DNA of 64,000 nucleotides from Pseudomonas sp. GM18 (lineage in GTDB: Bacteria; Pseudomonadota; Gammaproteobacteria; Pseudomonadales; Pseudomonadaceae), in assembly GCF_000282195.1 (NCBI RefSeq), contig NZ_AKJT01000093.1, positions 1-64,000 of the forward strand, given 5' to 3'. The position numbers were made by a program, and so were the translations under genes. The notes beneath the pieces were generated by a model, which saw only the letters and a program-made list of their open reading frames with translations, was not told where the DNA came from and made no database searches. Below are positions 16,541 to 26,675 of this stretch, piece by piece (position 1 is the stretch's first letter; every line of letters starts with the position of its first letter).

Positions 16541-17362
16541 ATGGACGACGATCACTTGAAAGCGCTCATTCTGTTTGGGGCCTTGCTGCTCAGCACGCCT
16601 CTGTCTGCCGCGCAGCTGAATCTTGAGCTGGGCGCGAGTCCTCGCACCTGGCAGACAGAGGAATTGCTCAAGCATCCTCAGGCTCAGACCATCACGATCA
16701 CTAACGACGTTTCCTACAAACGGGACATGAGCTATCGCGCCGTGCCGTTGGCAGCGTTGTTGACGGGCATCAAGCCTGACGACCACTTGCAAGCCGTGGC
16801 CCTGGACGGTTTTGCCGCCGAACTGGCCGCTGCGCCGCTGCTCAATACCCAGGGCGCGCGGGCCTGGCTGGCGATTGAAGACCCGGCCAAGCCGTGGCCA
16901 CCGCTGTCGGAGGGCAAGCCCAGTGCCGGGCCGTTCTATCTGGTCTGGACCGATCCGCAGGCGGGCAATATCAGCCCCGAGCAATGGCCGTTCGAAGTGG
17001 CGAGCATCAAGCGCATGGCCCCGGTGGCTGAGCGCTTCCCTGCCCTGTTGCCCGATCCTGCGCTGAAGGCGGACGATCCGGTGAACAAGGGCTTTGCGCT
17101 GTTTCAGAAGAATTGCCTGGCCTGTCATCGACTCAATGGCGCGGGGGACGCGCAGTTCGGGCCGGACCTGAATATTCCGTTCAACCCGACCGAGTATTTC
17201 GGCGCGGACTTCCTCAAGCGTTACATTCGTGACCCGCAGAGCTTGCGCCAGTGGCCGCAGGCGAAGATGCCTGGGTTCTCGTCGACGGTGTTGCCGGAGG
17301 GGGATCTGGAGTTGTTGGTGGGGTATTTGAAGCACATGGCCGGGCGCAAGATTAAGCCCTAG
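16541..17362 (+). CDS. Periplasmic c-type cytochrome with molybdopterin-binding-like domain
   Basis: 273 residues. A signal peptide (HLKALILFGALLLSTPLSA) leads to a domain of about 150 residues that resembles the sulfite-oxidase-type molybdopterin-binding fold (TWQTEELLKHPQAQTITI, YRAVPLAALL, PFEVASIKRM). A C-terminal cytochrome c domain follows, with one haem site C192LAC195H196 and a distal Met in AKMPGFS. It probably passes electrons in the periplasm. No Mo-cofactor Cys ligand is visible, so the N-terminal domain may be non-catalytic. The ATG at 16541 has no good ribosome site; a TTG at 16556 is an alternative. Confidence 0.7.
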   Translation: MDDDHLKALILFGALLLSTPLSAAQLNLELGASPRTWQTEELLKHPQAQTITITNDVSYKRDMSYRAVPLAALLTGIKPDDHLQAVALDGFAAELAAAPLLNTQGARAWLAIEDPAKPWPPLSEGKPSAGPFYLVWTDPQAGNISPEQWPFEVASIKRMAPVAERFPALLPDPALKADDPVNKGFALFQKNCLACHRLNGAGDAQFGPDLNIPFNPTEYFGADFLKRYIRDPQSLRQWPQAKMPGFSSTVLPEGDLELLVGYLKHMAGRKIKP

Positions 17363-17366
17363 GCAA

Positions 17367-17479
17367 TGATCGTTCCCACGCTCTGCGTGGGAATGCCTCC
17401 ACGGACGCTCCGCGTTCGGCTTTGGATGTGACGCAGAGCGTCACGGGCTGCATTCCCACGCGGAGCGTGGGAACGATCA
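17367..17479. repeat. Dispersed palindromic repeat, family 1 (paired form)
   Basis: TGATCGTTCCCACGC-TCT-GCGTGGGAA opens and TTCCCACGC-GGA-GCGTGGGAACGATCA closes the element, in opposite orientation, with two inner palindromes (GACGCTCCGCGTT, GTGACGC-AGA-GCGTCAC). It occupies the gap between convergent genes. Confidence 0.85.
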
Positions 17480-17488
17480 GGTGAGAGA

Positions 17489-18292
17489 TTACTGCTGCTG
17501 GACGGTAATCACTGGTGTCGGTGAGACCAACACCTTGGCATGCATCTGCTCGTACCCGCCGCCACGGCGCATGCCGCGCACCGGGCAGGCGTCGAGGTAG
17601 TCCAGGCCCACGGCCAGTTTCAGGTGACGCTCAGGGCGGGCCAGTTCGTTGGTCACGTCGAAGCTGTACCAAGCGTCATCCAACCAGGCTTCCGCCCAGG
17701 CGTGACTGGCCAGGTGCTCGCTGTTCTCGCTGTACAAATACCCCGACACATAACGCGAAGGAACGCCCAGGCTGCGGGCGCAGGCGAGAAACGCATGGGT
17801 ATGGTCCTGGCAGACCCCGGAACGCCCGGCGAAAGCTTGCGCGGCGCTGGTCTCCACTTCAGTGGAACCCGGCGTGTAGGTCATGTGCTGGTTCAGGCCA
17901 TGCATCAAATCGATCAGCGCCGTGCGATCCCGCCGTTGCTTGCACGCCTTCTCGGCAAACGCGCGCAGGGCTTCGTCAGGTTCGGTCAGCCGGGTGAACC
18001 GCAAAAACGGCAGCGCCGACTGGCTCTCGTGCTCGGCTTCGCGCAGCTCGTCGATGTCGACCTGGCCACGGGCGCCGATGATGATCGCCTCATGCGGCTC
18101 GTCCAGGGTCAGCACATGCAGGATGTTGCCGAACGGATCGAGTTGCGCGCGCACCGGGCGCGGCAGGTCGAGTTGCCAGCTCAGCACGTGTTGGCGCTCG
18201 CTGTCGTGGGGTGTCAGTCGCAGGTACTGGATGCTCGCCCGCACCTGATCTTCGTAGTGATAGGCGGTCTCGTGGCTAATGGAAAGTCTCAT
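17489..18292 (-). CDS. Transglutaminase-like protease-fold protein
   Basis: 267 residues starting MRLSISHETAYHYE, the N-terminal beta domain seen in bacterial transglutaminase-like proteins. The triad is Cys161 (GRSGVCQDHTH), His197 (SHAWAEAW) and Asp212 (YSFDVTNE). It has no signal peptide, so it is cytoplasmic. Its ATG overlaps the stop of the alpha-E gene (ATGA). It belongs to a conserved trio with ATP-grasp and alpha-E proteins; the substrate of that pathway is not known. I infer a peptidase or amide-bond reaction on a product of the ATP-grasp enzyme. Confidence 0.85.
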   Translation of the reverse strand: MRLSISHETAYHYEDQVRASIQYLRLTPHDSERQHVLSWQLDLPRPVRAQLDPFGNILHVLTLDEPHEAIIIGARGQVDIDELREAEHESQSALPFLRFTRLTEPDEALRAFAEKACKQRRDRTALIDLMHGLNQHMTYTPGSTEVETSAAQAFAGRSGVCQDHTHAFLACARSLGVPSRYVSGYLYSENSEHLASHAWAEAWLDDAWYSFDVTNELARPERHLKLAVGLDYLDACPVRGMRRGGGYEQMHAKVLVSPTPVITVQQQ

Positions 18293-19239
18293 GCAGCCTC
18301 CAGATAGGAACTGTGTATGGCATTGCCCAACTGGCGCACCAGCGGGATGAACTCGGTCAGCCAGGTGTGCAGGCCTTCGTCGAGGATTTCGTTGATACCG
18401 GTGTAGCGCAGGCGCGCGTCCATTTCCGCCGCCAGGCGTTGTGCGGGACGGCCGTTGGCCCCGGGCAGTTGAGCGAGAATCTGGTCGACCTCTTCGGTGC
18501 AGGCTCGCAGGGATCGCGGCACATCGGCGCGCAGCAACAACAGCTCGGCGACATGCCGGGCGCCGGGGGCGTCGCGGTAGATTTCGGTGTAGGCCTCGAA
18601 CGACGACAAGGCCCGCAACAAGGCGCTCCATTGGTAATAGGCGTGGGCCGTGCCGTCACTGACCGCTTCGGCCTGATCGCCGGCCATTTCGTAACGGGCA
18701 TCGAGCAGGCGCAAGGTGTTGTCGGCCCTTTCGATAAAAGTGCCCAGACGAATGAAGCGGAACGCGTCGTTACGCATGATCGTGCCGTAGGAAGCACCGC
18801 GGAACAGGTGGGAACGCTCCTTGATCCACTCACAGAAGCGACTCATGCCGTAGCGACCCAAGCCCTGTTCGGCGATCCCGCGTATTTCCAGCCAGGTGGC
18901 GTTGATGTTTTCCCACATGTCGGCGGTGATTCGCCCACGCACCGCATGGGCGCTGGCTCGCGCGGCGCCGAGGCAGCTGTAGATGCTCGCCGGGTTGGCC
19001 GCGTCCAGGGCAAAAAAATGCAGCAGCCGTTCAGCATGCAGATCGCCGTGGCGCTCCAGGTAATCGTCCAGGGTGCCGGTGATCAGCAACGGCATGGCGA
19101 GTTCGTGCAAGCCGTCGCCACGACCGTCCTGGGGCATCAGCGACAGCGAATAACTGATGTCGAGCATCCGCGCGAGGTTTTCCGCCCGCTCCAGGTAACG
19201 CGACATCCAATACAGATCCGAGGCAGTTCTACTCAACAT
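18289..19239 (-). CDS. Alpha-E domain (DUF403) protein
   Basis: 316 residues, starting MLSRTASDLYWMSRYLERAEN, the hallmark of the alpha-E family. It is all-helical, with several conserved R/E/W patches (WENINATWLEIR). The family always accompanies circularly permuted ATP-grasp and transglutaminase proteins. No catalytic residue is known. It begins 12 bases after the ATP-grasp gene and ends overlapping the transglutaminase start. Confidence 0.88.
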   Translation of the reverse strand: MLSRTASDLYWMSRYLERAENLARMLDISYSLSLMPQDGRGDGLHELAMPLLITGTLDDYLERHGDLHAERLLHFFALDAANPASIYSCLGAARASAHAVRGRITADMWENINATWLEIRGIAEQGLGRYGMSRFCEWIKERSHLFRGASYGTIMRNDAFRFIRLGTFIERADNTLRLLDARYEMAGDQAEAVSDGTAHAYYQWSALLRALSSFEAYTEIYRDAPGARHVAELLLLRADVPRSLRACTEEVDQILAQLPGANGRPAQRLAAEMDARLRYTGINEILDEGLHTWLTEFIPLVRQLGNAIHSSYLEAA

Positions 19240-19251
19240 GGCAAGCTTCCT

Positions 19252-20661
19252 TCAATCCTCGACCACCCAGGTGTCCTTGGTTCCACCGCCCTGGGAGGAG
19301 TTCACCACCAGGGAGCCTTCGCGCAAGGCGACACGGGTCAAACCGCCGGGCACAACCCGGGTTTCGCGGCCGGACAATACAAACGGACGCAGGTCGATGT
19401 GGCGTGGTGCGATGCCGTTTTCGACAAAGGTCGGACAGGTCGACAAAGACAACGTCGGTTGCGCGATGTACGCGTGGGGCTTGGCTTTAATCCGCTCGCG
19501 GAAAGATTCGATTTCCGCCGCCGTCGCCGCCGGCCCCACCAGCATTCCGTAACCACCGGAGCCTTGGGTTTCCTTGACCACAAGCTCTGGAAGATTGGCC
19601 AGCACGTGGGACAGTTCAGAAGGATTACGACACTGCCACGTCGGCACGTTCTTCAGGATCGGCTCTTCATCGAGGTAGAAACGAATCATGTCCGTAACGA
19701 ACGGATACACCGACTTGTCGTCCGCGACCCCAGTGCCGATGGCATTCGCCAGCACCACGTTGCCGGAGCGGTAGGACGACAGCAGCCCTGGAACACCGAG
19801 CATCGAATCCGGGTTGAACGCCAGCGGATCGAGGAAGGCATCGTCGAGGCGACGGTAAATCACGTCGACCGCTTTCGGCCCGTCCGTGGTGCGCATGAAC
19901 ACCTTGTCGTCGCGCACAAACAGGTCCGCGCCTTCCACCAGTTCAACGCCCATTTCCCGAGCGAGGAACGCATGCTCGAAAAACGCGCTGTTGAAACGCC
20001 CCGGCGTCAACACCACCACGCTCGGGTTGTCGATCGGGCTTGAGCTTTTCAGGGTGTCGAGCAGCAGGTTCGGATAGTGGTCGATCGGTGCGATGCGCTG
20101 GGCCGCGAACAACTCGGGGAACAGGCGCATCATCATCTTGCGGTCTTCGAGCATGTAGCTCACGCCGCTGGGGGTACGCAGGTTGTCTTCGAGCACGTAG
20201 TACGTGCCGTCGCCATCGCGCACCAGGTCGACGCCGGAAATGTGCGAATAGATATCGCGGTGCAGATCCAGCCCTTGCATCGCCAACTGATACTGCTCGT
20301 TGGCCAGCACTTGCTCGGCCGGGATGATGCCGGCCTTGATGATGCGCTGCTCGTGATAGAGGTCGGCAAGGAACATGTTCAATGCCTTGACCCGCTGAAT
20401 GCAGCCGCGTTCGACGACCCGCCATTCACTGGCGGGGATGCTGCGGGGAATGGTGTCGAAGGGAATCAGGCGCTCTGTCCCCTGCTCATCACCATAGAGC
20501 GTGAAGGTAATCCCGGCGCGATGAAATAACAGATCGGCCTCGCGTCGCCGTTGTGCCAAAAGCTCGTCAGGCGTTTCGGCCAGCCAACGGGCAAACTCCC
20601 GATAATGCGGACGGACCTGGCCGCCGGCATCGTACATCTCATCAAAATAGGTGCGGATCAT
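19252..20661 (-). CDS. Circularly permuted type 2 ATP-grasp protein
   Basis: 469 residues from ATG 20661 (AAGGAG upstream). Family signatures include MYDAGGQVRPHYR at the N-terminus, ITFTLYGDEQGTERLIPFD, RDGDGTYYVLEDNLRTPSGVS and KETQGSGGYGMLVGP near the end. ATP-grasp enzymes join a carboxylate to an amine or thiol, so the trio may make and then cleave or modify a small peptide. First gene of the operon. The longer frame to 20712 has no support. Confidence 0.88.
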   Translation of the reverse strand: MIRTYFDEMYDAGGQVRPHYREFARWLAETPDELLAQRRREADLLFHRAGITFTLYGDEQGTERLIPFDTIPRSIPASEWRVVERGCIQRVKALNMFLADLYHEQRIIKAGIIPAEQVLANEQYQLAMQGLDLHRDIYSHISGVDLVRDGDGTYYVLEDNLRTPSGVSYMLEDRKMMMRLFPELFAAQRIAPIDHYPNLLLDTLKSSSPIDNPSVVVLTPGRFNSAFFEHAFLAREMGVELVEGADLFVRDDKVFMRTTDGPKAVDVIYRRLDDAFLDPLAFNPDSMLGVPGLLSSYRSGNVVLANAIGTGVADDKSVYPFVTDMIRFYLDEEPILKNVPTWQCRNPSELSHVLANLPELVVKETQGSGGYGMLVGPAATAAEIESFRERIKAKPHAYIAQPTLSLSTCPTFVENGIAPRHIDLRPFVLSGRETRVVPGGLTRVALREGSLVVNSSQGGGTKDTWVVED

Positions 20662-20924
20662 GCCGTACTCCTTGTCACCCGGACACCCAGACCATCGCAA
20701 GGCCCGTGCCATCGGCAGAAACGCTTTGATATCAATCAGTTGGATAATGTCGCTGCGCGCACCGCACCAATCCTGTGCGGTAAATGCCCCACCCTGATCG
20801 CCCCCGCTTCATGGCGAAGCAATGCTGTCGCCTATCAGCAGCATAGCCAGAGTTGATTTCACTGCTCGGGAGGGAGATGCGGATAATCCGTGCATTCGTT
20901 GCAAAACTTATCGTTCTTCCCTTT

Positions 20925-20953
20925 AGCCGCCTGTTCAGGTGGCTTTTTTTTTT
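20925..20953 (+). terminator. Orphan plus-strand terminator (possible small-RNA end)
   Basis: GCCGCCTG and CAGGTGGC form a stem followed by ten T. No plus-strand gene lies upstream for several kilobases, so an undetected short transcript may end here. Confidence 0.6.
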
Positions 20954-20976
20954 CTGTCTGAAATGTTGTGAAATAA

Positions 20977-21010
20977 AAACAAAAACGGCCAACCCAAAGG
21001 TCAGCCGTTG
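20977..21010 (-). terminator. Terminator of the RraB-like gene
   Basis: On the minus strand AACGGC pairs with GCCGTT across a loop, followed by TTTTTGTTTTT, 23 bases after the stop. Confidence 0.7.
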
Positions 21011-21032
21011 CTAAGTGTCACTGTTCATAAGC

Positions 21033-21374
21033 TTATGCGAGTAGCCCTCGTACCTCCTGCTTGACACCCCATCCTTCGATGATGCCGCCCAGAGGCTCGA
21101 CCACCGCCTCGAAGTTCTGCTCAAAGTCGCCGATCCCGTCGTAGGTGGCGTACATCACTTTGCTCAGTTCCAGCGACCAAGCGCCGTCGTCACGCACGCT
21201 GATCTGGGCATTCAAGGATTCACCACAAAAATGACCTGCTGCCCTGCGTGCCCGCTCCTCGTCCGGGAAAATGGCGTAGAACTCGATGGGATGGAATCGT
21301 GAAAAGTCGAAACCGCCTTCTTTCATGCGGCGCAGCACGCTGCTGCTGATGTCTTCTTGATAGGCTGTGCTCAT
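21033..21374 (-). CDS. RraB-like regulator of ribonuclease E
   Basis: 113 residues. The pattern FYAIFPDEERARRAA near the middle and TYDGIGDFEQNFEAVVEPLGGIIEGWGV at the end matches the RraB fold (regulator of RNase E activity B), where the GG..DGWG region is conserved. Escherichia coli RraB binds and inhibits RNase E; whether this distant member does so is not shown. Single gene with its own terminator. Confidence 0.75.
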   Translation of the reverse strand: MSTAYQEDISSSVLRRMKEGGFDFSRFHPIEFYAIFPDEERARRAAGHFCGESLNAQISVRDDGAWSLELSKVMYATYDGIGDFEQNFEAVVEPLGGIIEGWGVKQEVRGLLA

Positions 21375-21583
21375 GAAACGTCCCCCTCAGACTGATGGAT
21401 AGACTTTCCGTATTCCCTGCACTTTCAATCGATTGATGAAAGCGATACAGCAACAGTGGTTGCCGCCGGGAAACAAGCATGTAGCTGACAAGACCAGACC
21501 TTAGCGAGTCATTCGCTGATCTCGGTTGCAGAGTAGCCCCAAGACAGAGCCGCTGCCAAGGCTTGGACGAGACAAGAGATGTA

Positions 21584-21817
21584 TCAGATCGGAGTAATGC
21601 TGAGGATTTCAATGCTGTACTGGGATTTCAGACTTTTGACGGTCGGATCAGCAGTACGCCCCTCCAGATCATTGAGGTCCAGTTCGGCAGCGACCGGCAG
21701 GCGCCGGCCGCGAATGAGTTTGGCGGCTTGTTCCTTGCTTGGGCACTCCTCGCACTCGAAGAGTTCGTCGACTGATTCACCGTGATCATCCACGAAAGTG
21801 ATTTTCCACTTTTGCAT
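21584..21817 (-). CDS. Small hypothetical protein
   Basis: 77 residues starting MQKWKITFVDDHGESVDELFE at ATG 21817, with a strong GAGGAGG site. A pair of Cys (FECEECPS) follows the first strand pair. It is compact, mixed alpha/beta and cytoplasmic. I do not recognise the family. Confidence 0.6.
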   Translation of the reverse strand: MQKWKITFVDDHGESVDELFECEECPSKEQAAKLIRGRRLPVAAELDLNDLEGRTADPTVKSLKSQYSIEILSITPI

Positions 21818-21910
21818 CGGTGCCTCCTCGGTAAAACCCATGGATGGGCTTACATCTATCTCGACTCACTTGTCGGCCGTTCGTTCCAAGGGATCCCATC
21901 TACGAGGTAT

Positions 21911-21960
21911 GAAAAAGGCCGTAGCCCGCGTGTTTTCACACACCGGCGACGGCCTTTTCT
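21911..21960. terminator. Terminator of speE
   Basis: AAAAAGGCCGT pairs with ACGGCCTTTT across a 27-base loop, 14 bases after the speE stop. Confidence 0.7.
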
Positions 21961-21973
21961 TACCGACGAAACG

Positions 21974-22849
<876 letters not shown>

Positions 22850-23019
22850 GGGAAGTGCTCCGATGAATGCGGGTGGCAACGGACGGTTACCCGCCCATGA
22901 TGGCCAATCGATCGCCTCGATTGACCGGGAAAGGCGCGCATTCTACGTCGCGGAACATGACAGGTCGAACCTTCTGATGCACACACCCGCCGCACCGCTC
23001 GCTCCTAGATTGAAGATCG

Positions 23020-23211
23020 TCAGATCCGCACATCGCCCCTTGGCCCGGCGATGGCCCAGATGATCAGGCCCAGCACCGGCAGCAGCAGAATCAACAGCAC
23101 CCAGAGGACTTTCATCCCGGTTTCGGCGCCACTTTTAAGCACGTTGATGATGGCCCAGATATCCAGGGCAAAAATAATCAGGCCGATCAGGGTGTTGAAC
23201 GTGGAACCCAT
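23020..23211 (-). CDS. PLDc_N-type small membrane protein
   Basis: 63 residues with two membrane helices (LIGLIIFALDIWAIINVL and VLWVLLILLLPVLGLIIWAI) and a short GPRGDVRI tail. The second helix plus LPVLG.IIW.I.GPR is the phospholipase-D N-terminal (PLDc_N) pattern found alone in many bacteria. Inner membrane; role unknown. ATG 23211 with GGAGCGAC upstream. Confidence 0.75.
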   Translation of the reverse strand: MGSTFNTLIGLIIFALDIWAIINVLKSGAETGMKVLWVLLILLLPVLGLIIWAIAGPRGDVRI

Positions 23212-23294
23212 GGTGTCGCTCCAAAAAAATGGTAGGCACTCTTAGGATAGTCGGGCCTGGCGAGGGTTCCGTTTTATTACCGTTGTAGACGGTT

Positions 23295-23825
23295 TCAGAC
23301 GTGGATGGCCACTTTCAGGGCTTCCAGGGAGGGCGCGGCGGCGATGCCGACTTCGGCGCACAGTTCCAGCACCCGTGGCACGTCGTTGCCATAGACCAGC
23401 ACCACTTGCAGTTCGTCGTCGAGCAACTGGCTGAAATTCATCAAGGTGTAGCCACCGTTTTCCTTGTTCAGGCTGCTCATCTGCACTTGAATGCGATTGA
23501 GCGCCGTCAGGGCTTCGGTTTTGGCCAGTTGCTTGGGCTTGATGTTGAACTCAACGCCGGGGCCGAACGAGGCGACGATCTGCGCGAACAGGTCCATGTA
23601 GGTGTCGGCCTGGAACAGCACGGTTTCCGGCAAACTGCCGACGACAACCCACTCACCCAACGGGATCGGGAAGGTGTCGTCGTAGTTGATGTCTGGATTG
23701 GCCGCCAGAAAAGCCTCGGGATCGGCGTAGGCCTGAGCCGCTTCGTCAGCGATTTTCAGGATTTCGTCCTCGCCCATGCACCCGGAGCTGATTTTGCTGA
23801 TGAGTTCGACGAGTGCGGCTTTCAT
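23295..23825 (-). CDS. Hypothetical cytoplasmic protein
   Basis: 176 residues, acidic, without membrane segments. N-terminal helices (ALVELISKISSGCMGEDEILK) lead to an alpha/beta body (FPIPLGEWVVVGSLPETVLFQ). I do not recognise the family. Followed downstream, past a terminator gap, by nothing on this strand until PLDc_N. ATG 23825 is preceded by GGATCCACCTC without a strong site. Confidence 0.6.
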   Translation of the reverse strand: MKAALVELISKISSGCMGEDEILKIADEAAQAYADPEAFLAANPDINYDDTFPIPLGEWVVVGSLPETVLFQADTYMDLFAQIVASFGPGVEFNIKPKQLAKTEALTALNRIQVQMSSLNKENGGYTLMNFSQLLDDELQVVLVYGNDVPRVLELCAEVGIAAAPSLEALKVAIHV

Positions 23826-23891
23826 GAGGTGGATCCTGTAGCGAGGGAGTTTTGAGGGCGCGAAGGATAACGCAGGTTAAGCGCGAAAACG

Positions 23892-23934
23892 AAAAGATCG
23901 TCCGAAGGCTCGGGCCGCGTTCGGACGATCTTTT
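23892..23934. terminator. Bidirectional terminator after the ankyrin gene
   Basis: AAAAGATCGTCCGAA pairs perfectly with TTCGGACGATCTTTT. Confidence 0.85.
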
Positions 23935-23941
23935 AATGCAT

Positions 23942-24460
23942 TCAGCCAACCAGCTTCTGCAGCTGCGCGGTGGTATCCGCCGCGCCCATGGTCTTCGCCG
24001 CGTCCAGCGCGGACACACCGTTGGCGTCCTTGGCTTTCGGATCGGCGCCTTTGCTGATCAGGTAGTCGATGATTTCGACGCGGTTGAACATCGCCGCCAT
24101 CATCAACGCAGTGCGTCCGTCGAAGGACGAACCTTCCACTTCAGCGCCACCCTCGACCAACGCCTTGACCACTGCCAGATCACCCTTGAATGCCGCGCCG
24201 GCAATCGGGCTCTGGCCGTTGTCGTTGCGAATCTCGGGATCGGCCTTGTGTTCGAGCAGGACTTTTACGGTGTCGACATGGCCGTGGTACGCGGCGAGCA
24301 TCAGTAAAGTGTCGCCCTTGTGGTTGCGCAGGTTCGGCGGCAGGCCCTTGGTCAGCAGCGCAGCCATCATGGCCGCATCGCCCTCGCGCGCTTTGTTGAA
24401 CACCTGTTCGGCAAATTCAGCAGCCTCTTCGGGGGTCATCTGGCGGCTTTTGTCTGACAT
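23942..24460 (-). CDS. Ankyrin-repeat protein
   Basis: 172 residues from ATG 24460 (GGAG six bases upstream). About four ankyrin repeats: GDTLLMLAAYHGHVDTVKVLLEHKADP, GQSPIAGAAFKGDLAVVKALVEGGA, GRTALMMAAMFNRVEIIDYLISKGADP and a terminal half repeat. No signal peptide, so a cytoplasmic protein-binding scaffold. In pseudomonads a related ankyrin protein accompanies catalase, but none is here. Confidence 0.85.
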   Translation of the reverse strand: MSDKSRQMTPEEAAEFAEQVFNKAREGDAAMMAALLTKGLPPNLRNHKGDTLLMLAAYHGHVDTVKVLLEHKADPEIRNDNGQSPIAGAAFKGDLAVVKALVEGGAEVEGSSFDGRTALMMAAMFNRVEIIDYLISKGADPKAKDANGVSALDAAKTMGAADTTAQLQKLVG

Positions 24461-24556
24461 TGGGGACTCCACATTCGGTCAATCGGAAAGCCGATAGTTT
24501 CCCGAGCAGCCCGGAACCTGTCACTTGTTTTTTCTCATGCAGAGCCATAGTCATAT

Positions 24557-26395
24557 TCAATATCGGTACTTGCCGCCGCGAATATCCGCCAGCACCTGCT
24601 CGGTGACTTGCACGTAAGTCTCGGTGCCCGGCAGCCAGACATAGATCGGATCGCCGCCAGTTCTGTTCGGGTCGAAGGCTTCATCCTTGAGCCGGGTCTT
24701 CTGGTACTTGAAGGTGCCGGTGGTCTCCATTTTCACTTTCACCCGCAGGAACAGTGGCACCGCGTAGGCCGGCATTTGCTGCCTGGCGAACGCCAGCAAC
24801 TCACTGAAATCCAGGGTCGCCAGGGATTCGGCCGGTGTAACGGCCGCCATCCCTGCCCGCCCGTTGGTGTTGGGGATTTCCACGCCATAGGCCACGGCTT
24901 CGGCAATGTGCGGGTGTTGCAACAGGATGTTCTCGACCTCGGTGGTGGAGACGTTTTCGCCCTTCCAGCGGTAGGTGTCGCCCAAGCGATCGACAAACTG
25001 CGCGTGACCGAAACCGATGTTGCGCAGCAGGTCACCGGTATTGAAGTAACGGTCACCCTTCACGAACACATCATGGAGCACCACTTTTGCGGTCTTCTGC
25101 GGATCGGTGTAGCCGTCCAGCGGCGCCTTGTCGTCGATTCTCGCCAACAACAGCCCCTGCTCGCCCTTGGCCACTTTGCGCATGAAGCCCTTGGCATCCC
25201 GCGTGGGGGCGCCGCTGTCGTGGTCGTACGCCACCAGCTCCCAGGACATCAGGGAAAAGCCAATGGTGTTGTCAAAGTTGAGGATGTTGGTGAAGCCGAT
25301 ATTGCCGTCGCTGGCGGCGTACAGCTCGCAGATATGGTCGACGGCAAACCGCGTCTTGAACTCGCTCCACGCGCCGGGACGCAGACCATTACCGATCATC
25401 TTCGTCACGCTGTGCCGACTGTCGTCGACGCTGCGCGGTTGATCCACCAGGTAGCGGCACAATTCGCCGACGTACCCAAGGGTAGTCGCCCGGTATTTGC
25501 GCACATCGCTCCAGAACTGGCTGGCGCTGAACTTGCGGCGGATGGCAAACCCCGACGCCCCGCTGATCGCCGAGCCCCAGCACACGCAGAGGCCCGTGGC
25601 GTGGTACAGCGGCAACGTGCAATAGACGACGTCCTGCGGCTGCATGTCCAGGGCGATCAGCCCGAAGCTGGCGGAGCTGCGCATCCAGCGGCCGTGCTTG
25701 AACACCCCGGCCTTGGGCAACCCGGTGGTGCCCGAGGTGTAGATATAGAAACAAGGGTCGTCGAAAAAAACCTGCCGGCTGCCGGCGGGATTGTCACTGG
25801 GCGCGTCGCAGCTGGCCGCCATCAGGTTAATGAAGCCATCGGGTGTTTTGCCCGGATCGCGGTAAGTGTCTTGATCGGCGACAAACCAGCTGCGCGCCGC
25901 ATCGATGGCTATCCGCTCGCGGACCGCATTGAAAGCCGGAACCAGCTCTTCTCCAACCACAATCGCTACGGGCGCCACCAGGTTCAGGCTATGAGCCAGG
26001 GTGTCGCGGGTCTGGGAGGTATTAAGCAAGGCGCTGATCGCACCGACCTTGGCTACCGCCAATATCGTCACCAGCAGTTCCACGCGGTTCTCGATAAACA
26101 CCGCGACCACATCGCCCTTGCCGATGCCTTGGGCAATCAGGTGATGGGCGATGCGATTGGCCCACTGATTGGCCTGTGCATAAGTCAGCGTCACCTCGCC
26201 CTGCAGCAATGCCGGGCCATCGGGGTTGCGCAACGTCGCCTGCTCGAAGCTCCAGCCGAGACCACACGGTTGGGTCGGGTCCTTGACGTTGGCGACTTTC
26301 ATGCCCTTCACCACGCGGGGGATGGCTTTGGCAATGGAAGGCAGCTTGCGGAGCATCATGCCCCAGGTAATCGTGTCGTGCAGCGTGCGGCTCAT
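24557..26395 (-). CDS. Long-chain acyl-CoA synthetase (FATP/FadD6-like)
   Basis: 612 residues. Adenylate-forming enzyme: P-loop YTSGTTGLPKAG, the AYDHDSGAP region, the motif YFNTGDLLRNIGFGHAQFVDR, GDTYRWKGENVSTTEVE and the late Lys in FKYQKTRLKDE. The N-terminal 30 residues and the overall arrangement match the very-long-chain/fatty-acid transport type rather than FadD1/FadD2. It activates fatty acids to acyl-CoA at the inner membrane. Start ATG 26395 after GGGAGC. Confidence 0.9.
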   Translation of the reverse strand: MSRTLHDTITWGMMLRKLPSIAKAIPRVVKGMKVANVKDPTQPCGLGWSFEQATLRNPDGPALLQGEVTLTYAQANQWANRIAHHLIAQGIGKGDVVAVFIENRVELLVTILAVAKVGAISALLNTSQTRDTLAHSLNLVAPVAIVVGEELVPAFNAVRERIAIDAARSWFVADQDTYRDPGKTPDGFINLMAASCDAPSDNPAGSRQVFFDDPCFYIYTSGTTGLPKAGVFKHGRWMRSSASFGLIALDMQPQDVVYCTLPLYHATGLCVCWGSAISGASGFAIRRKFSASQFWSDVRKYRATTLGYVGELCRYLVDQPRSVDDSRHSVTKMIGNGLRPGAWSEFKTRFAVDHICELYAASDGNIGFTNILNFDNTIGFSLMSWELVAYDHDSGAPTRDAKGFMRKVAKGEQGLLLARIDDKAPLDGYTDPQKTAKVVLHDVFVKGDRYFNTGDLLRNIGFGHAQFVDRLGDTYRWKGENVSTTEVENILLQHPHIAEAVAYGVEIPNTNGRAGMAAVTPAESLATLDFSELLAFARQQMPAYAVPLFLRVKVKMETTGTFKYQKTRLKDEAFDPNRTGGDPIYVWLPGTETYVQVTEQVLADIRGGKYRY

Positions 26396-26675
26396 GGTTG
26401 CTCCCGTTCGATCTTCTTATTGTCGGGTGGCGTTGATTGAGGCCGAAAATACGTCAGGGCTTCTTGAGCTGTACACGCGGTTTTTGCAATGTTTTGTATC
26501 CACGGCCGAAGCCTTCGCAAAGCGGAACTCCGGCGTTGCGATGGGTTCCGTCCAGTTGTCGCCGATCTCGCAAAATGCAGGATGCACGATGGCCATTCAT
26601 GCAAATTGCACGAACCCCAAAAATCCTTAAAAACATAACTTATTGATTTATATGTATTTTTAAAAACTCAGGTGC

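Larger units (their letters stand above)
20662..21032. other. Intergenic region with an orphan plus-strand terminator
   Basis: 371 bases without a credible protein gene. It holds the promoter of the ATP-grasp operon (minus strand), the plus-strand terminator at 20925-20953 and the RraB-gene terminator at 20977-21010. Confidence 0.5.

Noticed and set aside
20732..20992. Minus-strand frame of 86 codons before the ATP-grasp gene
   Set aside because: It spans an intrinsic terminator and has no conserved features or ribosome site.
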